A stretch of DNA of 37,388 nucleotides from the NCBI GenBank assembly GCA_003990705.1, contig AP018324.1:1-37388 (forward strand), given 5' to 3'. How positions within the stretch are numbered: the stretch's first letter is position 1; every line of letters begins with the position of its first letter. Positions 1 to 8,470 of this stretch are shown one piece after another. The DNA comes from Nostoc sp. HK-01 (GTDB taxonomy: Bacteria; Cyanobacteriota; Cyanobacteriia; Cyanobacteriales; Nostocaceae). A model generated the notes under the pieces. It was not told the origin of the DNA and searched no databases. It was given only the letters and a program-made list of their open reading frames with translations. A program made the position numbers and the translations under genes.

Positions 1-2
1 GA

Positions 3-392
3 TTGAAAATAGGGCAGGTAAAGACAATACAGGATTTAGCTGTTGTGTTAGGAAGAGGAACAGCAACAGTGCAAAGATGGTTAAAAGCTTATACAGAGTC
101 GGGAATTAGCAGTCTGGTATCAAGAAAGAAGGGATCAGGACGACCACCAATTATAAACACGGAAGTAAGAGAGCAACTTTTAAAAGAACTGGATGACCCA
201 CAGGGATTCAAAAGTTATGAAGAAATACGAACATGGTTAAAAGCGGTGGAGGGAGTAGAAGCGTCATATAAAGTAGTACACGATACAGTACGTTATCAAA
301 TGAAAGCGAAGCTAAAAGTGCCGCGTGCAGTAGGTATTAAACACCAGCCTGAAGCGGAAGAAGAGTTTAAAAAAAACTTCCACAATACCTAG
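3..392 (+). pseudogene. IS630-family transposase, middle part (HTH region), split from its N-terminus
   Basis: Encodes the helix-turn-helix DNA-binding part of an IS630/Tc1-type transposase (motifs VLGRGTATVQRWLKAY and a GRPP hinge). The reading frame is open from base 3 with no proper start codon because the first 40 codons lie at 35179-35298. Joining the window ends and removing the IS50-like insert and one copy of the ATTGAAAAT duplication gives a continuous LLKIGQVKTI. The frame stops at 392, just after an A8 run (369-376). The catalytic half continues in the -1 frame from 371. Programmed -1 slippage is therefore likely in the uninterrupted gene. The IS50-like insertion makes the present copy non-functional unless that element excises precisely. 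Confidence 0.85.
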
Positions 393-964
393 AAGTAATT
401 GAGAAATATGTCATATCACCAATAGATAGACAAAGAAAAATTAGATATTGGTGTGAGGATGAAAGCCGTGTGGGGTTGAAAACTGAAGCTGGTAGATTAA
501 TTACAACAAAAGGTACGAAGCCTATCGGCATTATGCAGTGGAAACGAGAGAATTTTTATTTATATGGATTAGTTGAACCATTAACTGGCGAGTATTTTAT
601 TTGGGAATTATCTCATTTAAATGCAGCTTGTTTTCAGATTTTTTTAGAAAAATTTTCTGCTAATTATTCCCAAGATATACATATTATTCAATTAGACAAC
701 GGTGCTTTTCATTTTAGCCAACATCTTCAGATACCAGAGAATATAATTTTATTGTTCCAACCCCCACATACACCGCAAGTTAATCCAATTGAGCGGTTAT
801 GGGAAGAAGTTAAAAGACATTTGGCTTGGGAAAGTTTTGCTACGTTAGATGAATTAAGACAATTTATCTGGCAGCGTTTGGAGAAATTAAATACATCAAC
901 CGTTGCTTCTATCACAGGGTGGGATTTTATTCTTGATGCTTTATTTGAATCAAATTTTTCGTGA
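371..964 (+). pseudogene. IS630-family transposase, DDE catalytic part (-1 frame)
   Basis: The catalytic domain of the same IS630 transposase. Read from 371 it gives KKLPQYLEV, then YWCEDESRVGL (first Asp), IIQLDNGAFH (second Asp) and HTPQVNPIERLWEEVKRH (catalytic Glu), the standard IS630 DDE triad. The first ATG-type start in this frame (GTG at 470) would cut off the DES motif, so the part is meant to be made by -1 frameshifting from the upstream frame at the A8 tract 369-376, not by separate initiation. The stop at 962-964 lies a few bases inside the right terminal repeat of the element. An assembly or natural single-base indel in the A run is the alternative explanation. Confidence 0.85.
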
Positions 965-971
965 ATTGGTA

Positions 972-2488
972 TAAGAGACTTCTGCTGTGGTTCAGCAACC
1001 ATAGGCAGAGGTTTATTTACCAGCCGTTGCCTCAGTTTCAAACCTTGTGAGGAGCGTAACCGACGGGTGTAGCGGGCTACAGTATCATAGCTACCAGAGT
1101 AACCACGCCGTTGAATTTCCCCAAACAGCCCTTTGGTATCGATATAACCCTCGTTCCAGCGTTTGAGAAGATAATCTTTGTAAGGGTTCAGCAGACTTCG
1201 ACCACGGTCGCTACGTCCCTGACGTTCAACAAAAGTGAGACTACTCAGGTAACGAAACACAGTTCCATGACCAATACCAAGTCTGCGGGCAATAGCTTGT
1301 CCCGACCACCCCTGGCGATGTAATTCCCAAACTTGCTGATAAATCGCTAGTCTTCGTGTACGGCGCTGTTGGGCAAGGCGCTCCTGTTTCGTCGGTGTTG
1401 GGGGTGGCGGTACTGGTGCAACTACTGTGCCATCTGTTTGGATGACTTCAATTTGACTGTAAGCTTCATCAACTTCTTTCAAGTCTTTGCTATGCCCATG
1501 AAACACTCGTTCGAGTGTTTCTCCTAGATTCTGTAGTAGATGAAAACGATCTGCAACCTGGATAGCTTCGGGCGCTCCCTGGCTAATGCCACTAGCATAA
1601 GCTTTGGCTCGGTCTCGTGAGACAACTTTAATACCTGGATGTGCTTTTAACCATTGGGCTAAAGTTTCCGCAGAGCGGTCTTGGAGTAAAGCTATTGGTT
1701 GGCTTTGTTCTAAATTAACGAGTATAGTGCCATAGGTTTGGCTTTTGCGAAAGGCAAAATCGTCTACTCCAAGAGTTTGTGGCGAATCGGCTGATTTTAA
1801 AGGCATCCTACGCACTAATCGCAGCAGTGTGTTGCGACTCACAGTAAAACCTGAGCGTCGTGAAAGTCTTACCCCAGCTGCACCGCCCAATGCCAACCCA
1901 GTAGCGGTAAATCGTTGAGCTAGTCGCAGAGTCCGACGCGCCCAAGGAGCAGTTACGTTAGCCAATCTTTCAGTAAAAATTCGTCGTCTACAATTAACAT
2001 TAATACAAAAAAACTTCCGTACACACATCTGTAAAGTGATTCTATAATCAGCCCACGGTAGATCAGCCAATGTGCGCTTATAGCGACTATGAATTCGGTG
2101 AGTTTGGGAGGCACAGATTGGACATTGAGTAACAGTTTGTACTGAAGCGATAATTAACGTTATAGTAGCTTGTGCTTCGTTAATCAGCCAATTCTCAAGC
2201 TGAAGATTTTTTGTATCGGGTAATAGGCGACACAGTACTTCTATCGCCTTTTGACCCATATTCGATTCTGAGTGTGTGATTCTCAACTATTTTTCGTTTT
2301 ATTACCTAAAAGCTAGAGTACACAAGAAGTTTAGCCTTTTCATTTCCATTCTATCTTTTATTGATTTGTTGACACCATTCTCAATTACTGAGGCGTTCGT
2401 TCTATCGCTATTGACTAAAAAAATTCAATTTTTTGCGATCGCCTAAACTTATGTCCCCAAACTAGATCACCAAAAGTGGACAAGACCC
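972..2488 (-). mobile_element. ISL3-family element, 5' two thirds (IRL at 2488)
   Basis: This piece carries the transposase N-terminal part and the left inverted repeat. About 58 bp ending at 2488 (…GTGGACAAGACCC) is the reverse complement of the sequence starting at 34632 (GGGTCTTGTCCACTTTTGG…), which flanks the transposase C-terminal piece. Together they define one roughly 2.0 kb ISL3 element interrupted by the IS630 element. No convincing 8-bp target duplication is visible outside the repeats (CTAATTGT at 34624-34631 against TTAATCCT at 2489-2496), so the flanks may have been rearranged since insertion. Confidence 0.85.
975..2259 (-). pseudogene. ISL3-family transposase, N-terminal part, interrupted by IS630
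   Basis: The cut-and-paste transposase of the ISL3 family. Visible parts are an N-terminal zinc-binding motif (CPICAS… with later Cys pair CINVNC), a helix-turn-helix, the first Asp in LGVDDFAFRK, the second Asp in VVSRDRAKAY, and an inserted HTH (GWSGQAIARRLGIGHGTV). The catalytic Glu (NGPVEGHINRLK) is not here but in the separated fragment at 34729-35118. ATG at 2259 (MGQKAIEVL) is preferred; a TTG at 2286 in the same frame is less likely. The frame runs on past 975 into IS630 sequence as an artefact. The coding continues as KSL, then TPSRATWLVLRRPE at 35118 downward, once IS630 is removed. Confidence 0.88.
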
Positions 2489-2590
2489 TTAATCCTGGCT
2501 GAAGCGTAATTATAGTTGCATTTAATCCTGGTTTGTAAATGTCATGATTGCAGGTTTGAGCGATTAGCATTGCAGGTCGCTACAGATAGT

Positions 2591-4012
2591 GTGAAATTTA
2601 AAATCCAATTAGTTGTTGAATCAGAATCAGGAGAAACCCAATTAATCCAAGAAATTTTACAAATTGAAAAGGGTAATCTACAACCGGAAAACTTAGGACT
2701 TACCCTAGCTCAAGGCAAAGAATTATTGCTTCAAACACAACACAGCATAGTTAATCAACAAATAGCTCTATATCAAAAACAGCAGGAATTATGCTCACAT
2801 TGTGGCAAGAAGTTATTGCATAAAGATAAACGAACAATCACACATAGAACACTTTTTGGTAAATTAAAACTGCAATGTCATCGATTATTTAACTGTGCTT
2901 GTACTGAGCAAACAACTCGTAGTTTTAACCCAGTAGCAAACTTACTAAAAGAGCGTACATCACCCGAATTGCTCTACTTAGAATCAAAATTTGCATCCCT
3001 AATGTCTTATGGACTGTCTAGCAAATTATTACAAGAATTACTACCAGTTGAAGGAGAAATAAACGCTACATCTATACGGAACAATCTACACTTACTTGGT
3101 AAACGTTTGGAATCGGAGTTACCAGAAGAAGTAGGAATGTTATATGAGGGTTGCCAGAGAGACTGGGATAGGCTTCCCAGACCTGATTTACCGTTGGTAG
3201 TAGGTATGGATGGAGGATATGTTCGTTTCTATAACAGAAAAACTAAAACAGCAGGTCAGTTTCAGGTTATTGCAGGCAAGAGTATAAAAGCTGACGGTAC
3301 ATCTAAGCGTTTTGGCATGGTTTATTGTTACGATACCAAACCCCAACGCCGTATATTTGAGGTGCTTAAGTCTCAAGGGATGCAGATGAACCAACAGGTG
3401 ACATTTTTATCAGATGGTGAAGAGAGTATTCGTGACCTACAGTATTATCTTAACCCTAATGCAGAACATATACTCGATTGGTTTCACATCACGATGCGGA
3501 TCACTGTGATGAAACAAATTGCCAAAGGTATCACTAAAGAAGATGTAGAAACAGGTATTTCGAGCGAATCTATCCAAAAAGATTTGACCTCTTTAAAGTG
3601 GTATTTGTGGCATGGGAATGTATTTAAAGCATTATCAAAAATTGAAGATTTAATGGATAGTGCCTGTGCATTAGCTTCAGATGATTATGATACTGAACCA
3701 AGCCGGGAAGCAGAAAAACTCTCTGACTATTTAGAGGAATTTGAAACCTACATCTCAAATAATGGGCAGTATATTCCAAATTATGGCGAACGCTACCGTA
3801 ATGGAGAACGTATTTCTAGCTCGTTTGTAGAATCTACCGTCAATCAAGTGATTAGCAAACGATTCGTTAAAAAACAACAGATGCGGTGGACTCCAGAAGG
3901 AAGTCATCTCCTAATCCAAGTCCGAACTAAAGTTTTAAATGATGAGTGGGTTAGCAAATTCCAGCAATGGTATCCCGGATTTAAGGTCGATAGCGAACTG
4001 GCAATACGCTAA
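2591..4012 (+). CDS. ISKra4-family transposase
   Basis: An apparently intact transposase of the ISKra4 type. The start is taken as GTG 2591 because family proteins begin with a (M)KFKIQLVVES-like sequence, which is exactly what follows; 25 codons upstream are open but look unrelated. A zinc-ribbon-like CSHCGKKLLHK lies near residue 74. The core motifs are VVGMDGGYVR (first Asp), VTFLSDGEESIRDL (second Asp), HILDWFHITMR and SSFVESTVNQVISKRF (Glu), then RWTPEGSHLLIQVR, all typical of this family. Terminal inverted repeats could not be identified. An 11-bp direct repeat TTAATCCTGG occurs upstream (2489 and 2520). The ISL3 left end abuts this element at 2488, so its left terminus may have been lost. 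Confidence 0.85.
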   Translation: MKFKIQLVVESESGETQLIQEILQIEKGNLQPENLGLTLAQGKELLLQTQHSIVNQQIALYQKQQELCSHCGKKLLHKDKRTITHRTLFGKLKLQCHRLFNCACTEQTTRSFNPVANLLKERTSPELLYLESKFASLMSYGLSSKLLQELLPVEGEINATSIRNNLHLLGKRLESELPEEVGMLYEGCQRDWDRLPRPDLPLVVGMDGGYVRFYNRKTKTAGQFQVIAGKSIKADGTSKRFGMVYCYDTKPQRRIFEVLKSQGMQMNQQVTFLSDGEESIRDLQYYLNPNAEHILDWFHITMRITVMKQIAKGITKEDVETGISSESIQKDLTSLKWYLWHGNVFKALSKIEDLMDSACALASDDYDTEPSREAEKLSDYLEEFETYISNNGQYIPNYGERYRNGERISSSFVESTVNQVISKRFVKKQQMRWTPEGSHLLIQVRTKVLNDEWVSKFQQWYPGFKVDSELAIR

Positions 4013-4109
4013 AGTCTTATGCTTTAAAAAACGCAAAGCAGTGTAATTAAATTTACTTTATAGTCACAGATTTCTGTAGAAGACTGGCTTGGTTTTTATG
4101 TCTTTGTGC

Positions 4110-4137
4110 TTACCAACTTTCGTGTTTAAGTTGGTAA
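4110..4137. repeat. loxP-like inverted repeat upstream of a tyrosine recombinase gene
   Basis: TTACCAACTT (4110-4119) and AAGTTGGTAA (4128-4137) are perfect 10-bp inverted arms around an 8-bp asymmetric spacer TCGTGTTT. A third copy of the arm, AAGTTGGTAA, lies at 4206-4215 inside the start of the recombinase gene. Arm and spacer sizes match simple tyrosine-recombinase core sites (two arms, 6-8 bp spacer). No T-run follows, so a terminator is unlikely. The role as a recombination site or operator is inference. Confidence 0.6.
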
Positions 4138-4177
4138 AATCATCTCGTATACCCCAAGCTTTTTAGGAGTTTGGGTC

Positions 4178-4810
4178 ATGGTCAAGCAGCTCCTCCAAGT
4201 ACCGAAAGTTGGTAAAACTCAAAAAGGAGAGCGTCAATCGCCTAACTCTCACAAATACTCAGAGGTTAGGACTAGGGAGCATTTGTTACTAGAAGAAGTT
4301 GAGGCGATGCGGTCAGCTATCAAAAAGTCAAAAACTCGCCACGCTCACCGAGACTCAACCCTAATTTTGTTAATCTACCGTCACGGATTACGAGTGGCAG
4401 AGGTGGCATCTCTGCGCTGGGAACAAATAGATTGGAATAGTGGCACAATTTACGTGAAGCGGGTTAAAAAAGGTACTCCATCTACTCATCCTCTTTACTC
4501 TGAAGAAATTCGTTCTCTCCGCAAGCTTCAAAGAGATTATCCCGCTAGTCCCTATGTTTTCCAGTCTTCTCGACGTGGCCCGTTGGCACATGATACGATC
4601 GCCGGCATTGTTGAACGGGCTGGTGAGTTAGCTAGTCTACCTTTCAGAGTCCATGCTCATATGTTAAGGCATGGAACGGGCTATTATTTGGCTAATCGAG
4701 GTACTGACACGCGGACAATTCAGAGTTACCTGGGACATAAAAATATACAGCACACGGTTCGTTACACTGAACTTGCATCTACCAAGTTTCAGGGACTTTG
4801 GGATGATTAA
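4178..4810 (+). CDS. Short tyrosine recombinase (catalytic domain only)
   Basis: A 210-residue site-specific recombinase of the phage-integrase superfamily without the usual N-terminal SAM-like core-binding domain, in size like the FimB/FimE group. The catalytic residues are visible in order: Arg72 (HGLRVAEVASL), a Lys in VKRVKKG (about 97-98), His161-x-x-Arg164 (HMLRHG), His187 (YLGHKN) and Tyr196 (TVRYTEL). AGGAG sits at a good distance before ATG 4178. The loxP-like repeat at 4110-4137 lies directly upstream, suggesting that the enzyme acts there, for plasmid dimer resolution or inversion, or represses its own gene. It is the first of three tyrosine recombinases on this replicon. Confidence 0.88.
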   Translation: MVKQLLQVPKVGKTQKGERQSPNSHKYSEVRTREHLLLEEVEAMRSAIKKSKTRHAHRDSTLILLIYRHGLRVAEVASLRWEQIDWNSGTIYVKRVKKGTPSTHPLYSEEIRSLRKLQRDYPASPYVFQSSRRGPLAHDTIAGIVERAGELASLPFRVHAHMLRHGTGYYLANRGTDTRTIQSYLGHKNIQHTVRYTELASTKFQGLWDD

Positions 4811-4833
4811 TGTTGAGAACCCCTGCTCAATTT

Positions 4834-4852
4834 TTGCCCATCTCCCCCGAAA
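4834..4852. repeat. Dispersed 19-bp repeat, copy 1
   Basis: TTGCCCATCTCCCCCGAAA occurs here behind the recombinase stop codon and again, with one change, at 21121-21139 behind the Rep gene. It may be the end of a lost mobile element; the function is unknown. Confidence 0.45.
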
Positions 4853-4866
4853 TTTTTCGCTCTCCT

Positions 4867-5298
4867 TTATGATTTATCTTCTTCAGTCTGGAATTCAATA
4901 TCTCCAATATCTAGAATGGCTTGATGAAATTCTTGTTGTAGTTGTTGTAGTTCTTCATAATTTTGTATGTTCCTGAGCTTAGACTCAAGGACAAGTAAAT
5001 GAGCTTCAACCTGAGCATATTTTCCGGCTTTTCCTTTGACACGAAACTCTTTATTTGCAGATTGTGAAAGAACAGCGACTGAGCCAGATAAGGCTATTCC
5101 AAATTTAATCCAGTTTTTATAATTTTCATTATCTATGACTCCCAAGACTGTAGTAACTGCGGTTAAAGTTATACCTGTTACAGTTAAAGTAATACTCCAC
5201 CAATGATTAATATTCCGTAGTTTACTGACTCTACTTTTACGAAATGACTCAACTTCTTGCAGAAAAGCTTTCGTTCTATTGTCCGGAGTATCAACCAT
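4867..5298 (-). CDS. SLATT-like two-TM membrane protein
   Basis: A 143-residue protein with two predicted membrane helices (about residues 34-56, WWSITLTVTGITLTAVTTVLGVI, and 66-82) followed by a charged helical C-terminal half with a Leu/Glu-rich coiled-coil character (VEAHLLVLESKLRNI, ELQQLQQEFHQ). This architecture fits the SLATT/DUF4231 group of small pore-forming effectors associated with bacterial conflict systems. AGAGG stands upstream of ATG 5298. No nucleotide-sensing or SMODS partner gene is next to it, so the family assignment is tentative and it may be a solitary membrane protein. Confidence 0.55.
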   Translation of the reverse strand: MVDTPDNRTKAFLQEVESFRKSRVSKLRNINHWWSITLTVTGITLTAVTTVLGVIDNENYKNWIKFGIALSGSVAVLSQSANKEFRVKGKAGKYAQVEAHLLVLESKLRNIQNYEELQQLQQEFHQAILDIGDIEFQTEEDKS

Positions 5299-5591
5299 TA
5301 CTACCTCTTTCAGAATAATTAAGACGAAACCTGATGGTTCGACAAAATAAGCTATAAGACTTATAAAATAAAGAATACAGGAATTTCACACCGTCGGAAA
5401 GCTTAACCATTAAAGGGGTCATCTTGGTCGGGTAGCAGGGCATTGAGCCGAGATAGCTGTTTAGCTTTCTCTGTTTTTACTCTCTTATTTCGGCTAAGGT
5501 ATTGCCTATATGAGGTATTTTAATTCTTGCAGTAATCCCTTCCTACTCGCCTTTATATTTACTTTATAAATAGCTTCTAAGAGATACTTTT
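5299..5591. other. Non-coding spacer between divergent genes
   Basis: About 290 bp between the SLATT-like gene and the deacetylase gene, transcribed away from each other, so both promoters should lie here. I see no convincing operator, repeat or RNA gene. Confidence 0.4.
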
Positions 5592-6314
5592 ATGGAAAGT
5601 ATTTTTACGTTTAGCTCTTCTTTGCTTGAATCGGCTTTAGTTGGGTTAACTATAGTTATGGCTTTATTTATCTTCCAGCCAAGATGGCTGATTTCGATTA
5701 TTGCCTTAATTTTTCCAGGAGTTATTTACTTTTCTAAAACTACTCAAAAAATTATTGCTCTTACTATAGACGATAGCCCCGATTCCAACACAACACCTAA
5801 ACTTCTTGAGGTTCTGCGATATCATCATGCGCGAGCAACTTTTTTCATTATTAGCGATAAAGTTATAAAAAATGAGCTTATCATCTCGCAAATGGTAGAG
5901 CAAGGTCATGAGATAGGAAATCACCTTACTAAAGATGAACCAAGTATTAAGTTATCACCAGAAAAATTTGAGGAAAAGTTACTTGAGGCTCATAATATAC
6001 TTACTCAATTCAGTATTACTTATTGGTTACGACCTGCATCTGGCTTGTACAATCACATGATGATTAAGATAGCCCAAAAGTATGGATATAGTGTTGTTTT
6101 AGGCTCTATATTTCCACTTGATACTCATATTCACTCATCTTGGTTTGCATCGAATCACATTTTATTAAATGCTAGTCCTGGTTCAGTAATTATTTTGCAT
6201 GACAATGGTGAGCGGGGTGAAAGAACAGCATTAACATTAGAGAAAATTCTACCTGAGCTTACTAGAAGAGGTTATCGAGTAGTTACACTTTCAGAACTTT
6301 TTCTTACATATTAG
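5592..6314 (+). CDS. Polysaccharide deacetylase family protein (NodB homology)
   Basis: A carbohydrate esterase 4-type enzyme, expected to remove acetyl groups from N-acetylated cell-wall or extracellular sugars using a metal ion. Two hydrophobic stretches (residues about 13-28 and 33-47) form an N-terminal membrane anchor, putting the catalytic part outside the cytoplasm. NodB motifs are ALTIDDSPDSN (Asp60/Asp61), GHEIGNHLTKDEPS (His111), RPASG (Arg147) and VIILHDNGE (His203). Motif 2 lacks the usual second metal His four residues on (Asp/Glu instead), a variant that some eukaryote-like deacetylases also show, so activity is not certain. No clear Shine-Dalgarno is visible before ATG 5592. 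Confidence 0.82.
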   Translation: MESIFTFSSSLLESALVGLTIVMALFIFQPRWLISIIALIFPGVIYFSKTTQKIIALTIDDSPDSNTTPKLLEVLRYHHARATFFIISDKVIKNELIISQMVEQGHEIGNHLTKDEPSIKLSPEKFEEKLLEAHNILTQFSITYWLRPASGLYNHMMIKIAQKYGYSVVLGSIFPLDTHIHSSWFASNHILLNASPGSVIILHDNGERGERTALTLEKILPELTRRGYRVVTLSELFLTY

Positions 6315-6439
6315 GACTAGTGAACTGCAACCATAAATCGTCAAAACTTTTCGGTCTACTTAAGGTTTTGTGACTTGAATCATAAAATATGCAGAGTTTT
6401 TTCATAAATAAAATTATAATTTTATATTATTCTAACCTC

Positions 6440-7255
6440 TCATGGGTGAGTTAATGGAGCAAGAAAGTTTAAAAAATGAATTATTGATTCCCATGCTTTT
6501 CCTTTTCGCTTCAAAAATAGAGCTAAGTGATTGGCACTATCAAGCTTTAAAAATTGTTTTGGTTCTGGAGCAAGTTGATATAATCTTTCTCCAAGATTAT
6601 AAGGTACAACTATGTCTTTTTTTGAATGTATAAAAATTTTATTTATTTTAAGTTTATCTATAAAATTCTCAGGATCAAATTCATTGGTGATACCATACTT
6701 ATTTAGTAATTCTCTTCCTAATGTTTGTGGCACTAAAGGAAACTTTGAAAGTGCCATTTCGCTAAAACTAGCAAAAGAGCTATCTAAAATAATGCCCAAT
6801 ATATCTTTATCTAAGTTTTCTGCTATAGCTCTAATTAAAAATGCTCCACCTAAACTTTGTCCTAAAAATATAAACGATCTATTACTTACAAGCGAGTTTT
6901 GACGGGCAAATTTTATAACCGCACAACAATCATTAAATACTCCTTTAAAACTTGGAGTTCCATCAGATTTTCCATAGCCTCTATAATCAAAAGTTAGTAA
7001 ATCAAAGCCCAATGATGGAATCCAATCAATAAAAGCCCAATGATTAGTTATATTACAAGAATTACCATGAAAGTGAATTATAGTACCTCTAGAAAGTTGA
7101 TTTTGAGAAAAAACAAACCATCCATCTAATTGAATATCATTTTCAGATATAATTTTAATGCTCTTGAACGATAAATTTGCATTATTGGGATGTCCTCCAT
7201 AATTAAAAGAATTAGGATAAAAAAACAATGATTCTAGTTTAAAATTTAATATCAT
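6440..7255 (-). CDS. Alpha/beta hydrolase (BEM46/YfhR-like serine hydrolase)
   Basis: A 271-residue alpha/beta-fold hydrolase. It has the oxyanion motif HFHGN (residues 61-65), DYRGYGKSDG (90-99), the nucleophile elbow GQSLGG with Ser134, Asp214 in HSKKDIVVPY and His243 in SANHLALF, so the Ser-Asp-His triad is complete. The substrate cannot be told from sequence; relatives are esterases, peptidases or thioesterases. It is a single gene, convergent with the deacetylase and separated from it by about 125 bp of AT-rich sequence. The short hydrophobic start (MILNFKLESLFFYP) is not a clear signal peptide. Confidence 0.85.
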   Translation of the reverse strand: MILNFKLESLFFYPNSFNYGGHPNNANLSFKSIKIISENDIQLDGWFVFSQNQLSRGTIIHFHGNSCNITNHWAFIDWIPSLGFDLLTFDYRGYGKSDGTPSFKGVFNDCCAVIKFARQNSLVSNRSFIFLGQSLGGAFLIRAIAENLDKDILGIILDSSFASFSEMALSKFPLVPQTLGRELLNKYGITNEFDPENFIDKLKINKIFIHSKKDIVVPYNLGERLYQLAPEPKQFLKLDSANHLALFLKRKGKAWESIIHFLNFLAPLTHP

Positions 7256-7346
7256 TCTATATTAGAACTTCTATTGATTTTTGAACAAGGCTAAAAGAAA
7301 AGACGATTAGTCAAATATATGTAAAGTGAGACAAAAATAAATCTGT

Positions 7347-7651
7347 GTCTGCAAACTATCACACTCCCAGAGGTAGTATCAAGCGCTTGCTACCAGCACA
7401 ATTAATTAGTAGTAAGTCTGCTAATAGCAATAAGTTTTTGGTCTAGAGACTCAATGCGGGATGTAATTAAAAACCTCATAGATGGGATTAGTGATGCATG
7501 GGTAAAAGTTAGTAAATACTGGCAGGTGTCTTGTAAATCAGCGATTACACAAGCTCGGCAGTAATTAGAAGCAAGAGTGATGAAAGATTTATTTCATTGC
7601 TTGGTACGAGCAATGGCTATAACTGAAATCTTGGGAGCGTTTTTAACTAAC
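7347..7651 (+). pseudogene. Decayed N-terminal fragment of an IS4-family transposase
   Basis: From 7448 the plus strand reads DSMRDVIKNLIDGISDAW, VKVSKYWQVSCKSAITQARQ, stop, LEARVMKDLFHCLVRAMA, which is the conserved N-terminal domain of large IS4 transposases. A preceding piece in another frame (LQTITLPEVVSS from about 7347) belongs to the same domain. There is an in-frame TAA near 7562 and at least one frameshift, and the DDE domain is missing. It ends at the 3' end of the convergent hypothetical gene and may have truncated that gene. Confidence 0.7.
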
Positions 7652-8084
7652 TCGATGAAAAACTGCTACCGCCAAGACGGAAATCATGTACATTAATCCC
7701 TAAATACTTTTTTAACCATACAGACCATATACCAAGTGGTGCTAAAGTAATGCCTGTCATAACCCATTCTGCTACATTTTCACAATTTAACTTCTGTTTA
7801 TAAAATTCGCCTCCAGCGTCATACTCCCAATTTTCGTTATTTGCTTTGCTTATTTTGTATTGGTTCATTATGTTTGTCCAGCGTTCTAAAATTGTGGCAT
7901 CATCATCAACAGCATTAATTGGCTCAATTTCCTCATAGCAACGTTTTTTACAAAAATCAGCTTCATTTATTACTCTGATTTCTACTTTTTTTCTATCAGG
8001 TGTATATAGTTCTAATACTTGCATTTTATAAGTATCTAAAACACCAACGTGTAGATAGCAACGTATCATCTTAAAACGAGACAT
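7647..8084 (-). CDS. Hypothetical protein
   Basis: I do not recognise this 145-residue protein. ATG 8084 (MSRFKMIRCYLHVG) is chosen because AGGAG (8095-8091) stands 6 bases in front of it; a TTG two codons earlier is unlikely. The sequence is soluble-looking with a beta-rich start, an acidic middle (EPINAVDDDATILERW) and a hydrophobic stretch near the end (VMTGITLAPLGIWSVWL). The last residues (GGSSFSSS) run into the decayed IS4 fragment, so the natural C-terminus may be lost. An upstream open frame ends only 12 bases before this start (TAACAGGAGTTGAAAATG), showing that it was the second gene of an operon. Confidence 0.6.
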   Translation of the reverse strand: MSRFKMIRCYLHVGVLDTYKMQVLELYTPDRKKVEIRVINEADFCKKRCYEEIEPINAVDDDATILERWTNIMNQYKISKANNENWEYDAGGEFYKQKLNCENVAEWVMTGITLAPLGIWSVWLKKYLGINVHDFRLGGSSFSSS

Positions 8085-8096
8085 TTTCAACTCCTG

Positions 8097-8340
8097 TTAG
8101 GGGTATGACGGAATATGTGTAAAATTACCACGTTGTAAAATTTGGTAACTCAGAGTTTCTAAACCTTGATTATTAGAGATTTTAGCATTCAACTTTAATT
8201 TTATCTTCAGACCAAAACATTCCCAAAAATCACTGTTTATGGGCAAGGGTGAAAAGTCTATTCTACAGTCATGAATGTGAAAAACTTCTTTATCATTGTT
8301 TGAGCAAATTAGTAAATCAAGAAAGTAAAGTTTGTAACAA
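8097..8340 (-). pseudogene. 3' fragment of an unknown gene upstream of the hypothetical gene at 7647-8084
   Basis: An open frame of about 80 codons on the minus strand (contains YKLYFLDLLICSNNDKEVF, then IHDCRIDFSPLPINSDFWEC and ends THIPSYP) with coding-like composition but no usable start codon. It stops at 8097-8099, immediately before the ribosome binding site of the next gene. A neighbouring frame upstream (SPKDIIKLPKF, about 8340-8375) may be an earlier part shifted by an indel. The protein family is not recognised. Confidence 0.45.
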
Positions 8341-8470
8341 ATTTGGGCAATTTAATAATGTCTTTAGGAGAGCAAAGTTGAGAACATAAGCGACGATAGA
8401 ATGCACCCAGAGCAGAATTATAGCTGCACGTCGCGTTTTTATATTATTTGATAAAAGCTATTTATCATAC

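Larger units (their letters stand above)
1..971 (+). mobile_element. IS630-family element, right part (continues from 35120-35297 across the circular junction)
   Basis: The right terminal sequence, reverse-complemented, reads TACCAATTCACGAAAAATTT and pairs with ATACTATTTCACTAAAAAAA starting at 35120; both continue to TGAT. The element sits in an ISL3 transposase gene next to a TA dinucleotide (35118-35119 and 972-973), as expected for TA-targeting IS630 elements. Base 1 belongs to the end of the nested IS50-like element, and bases 2-10 are one copy of its 9-bp target duplication. Without the nested insert the element would be about 1.14 kb. The exact first and last bases are uncertain by one or two. 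Confidence 0.8.

Noticed and set aside
727-974. Extension of the ISL3 transposase frame on the minus strand through IS630 sequence
   Set aside because: The frame happens to stay open past the insertion junction, but the residues (HEKFDSNKASRIK…) are antisense to the IS630 DDE domain; the real continuation is at 34729-35118.
2489-2530. Possible 8-bp target duplication of the ISL3 element
   Set aside because: CTAATTGT (left of 34632) and TTAATCCT (right of 2488) agree at only 5 of 8 positions, so a duplication is not claimed.
4671-4976. Plus-strand frame overlapping the short recombinase and the SLATT-like gene
   Set aside because: It lies in another frame over two better-supported genes and shows no domain.
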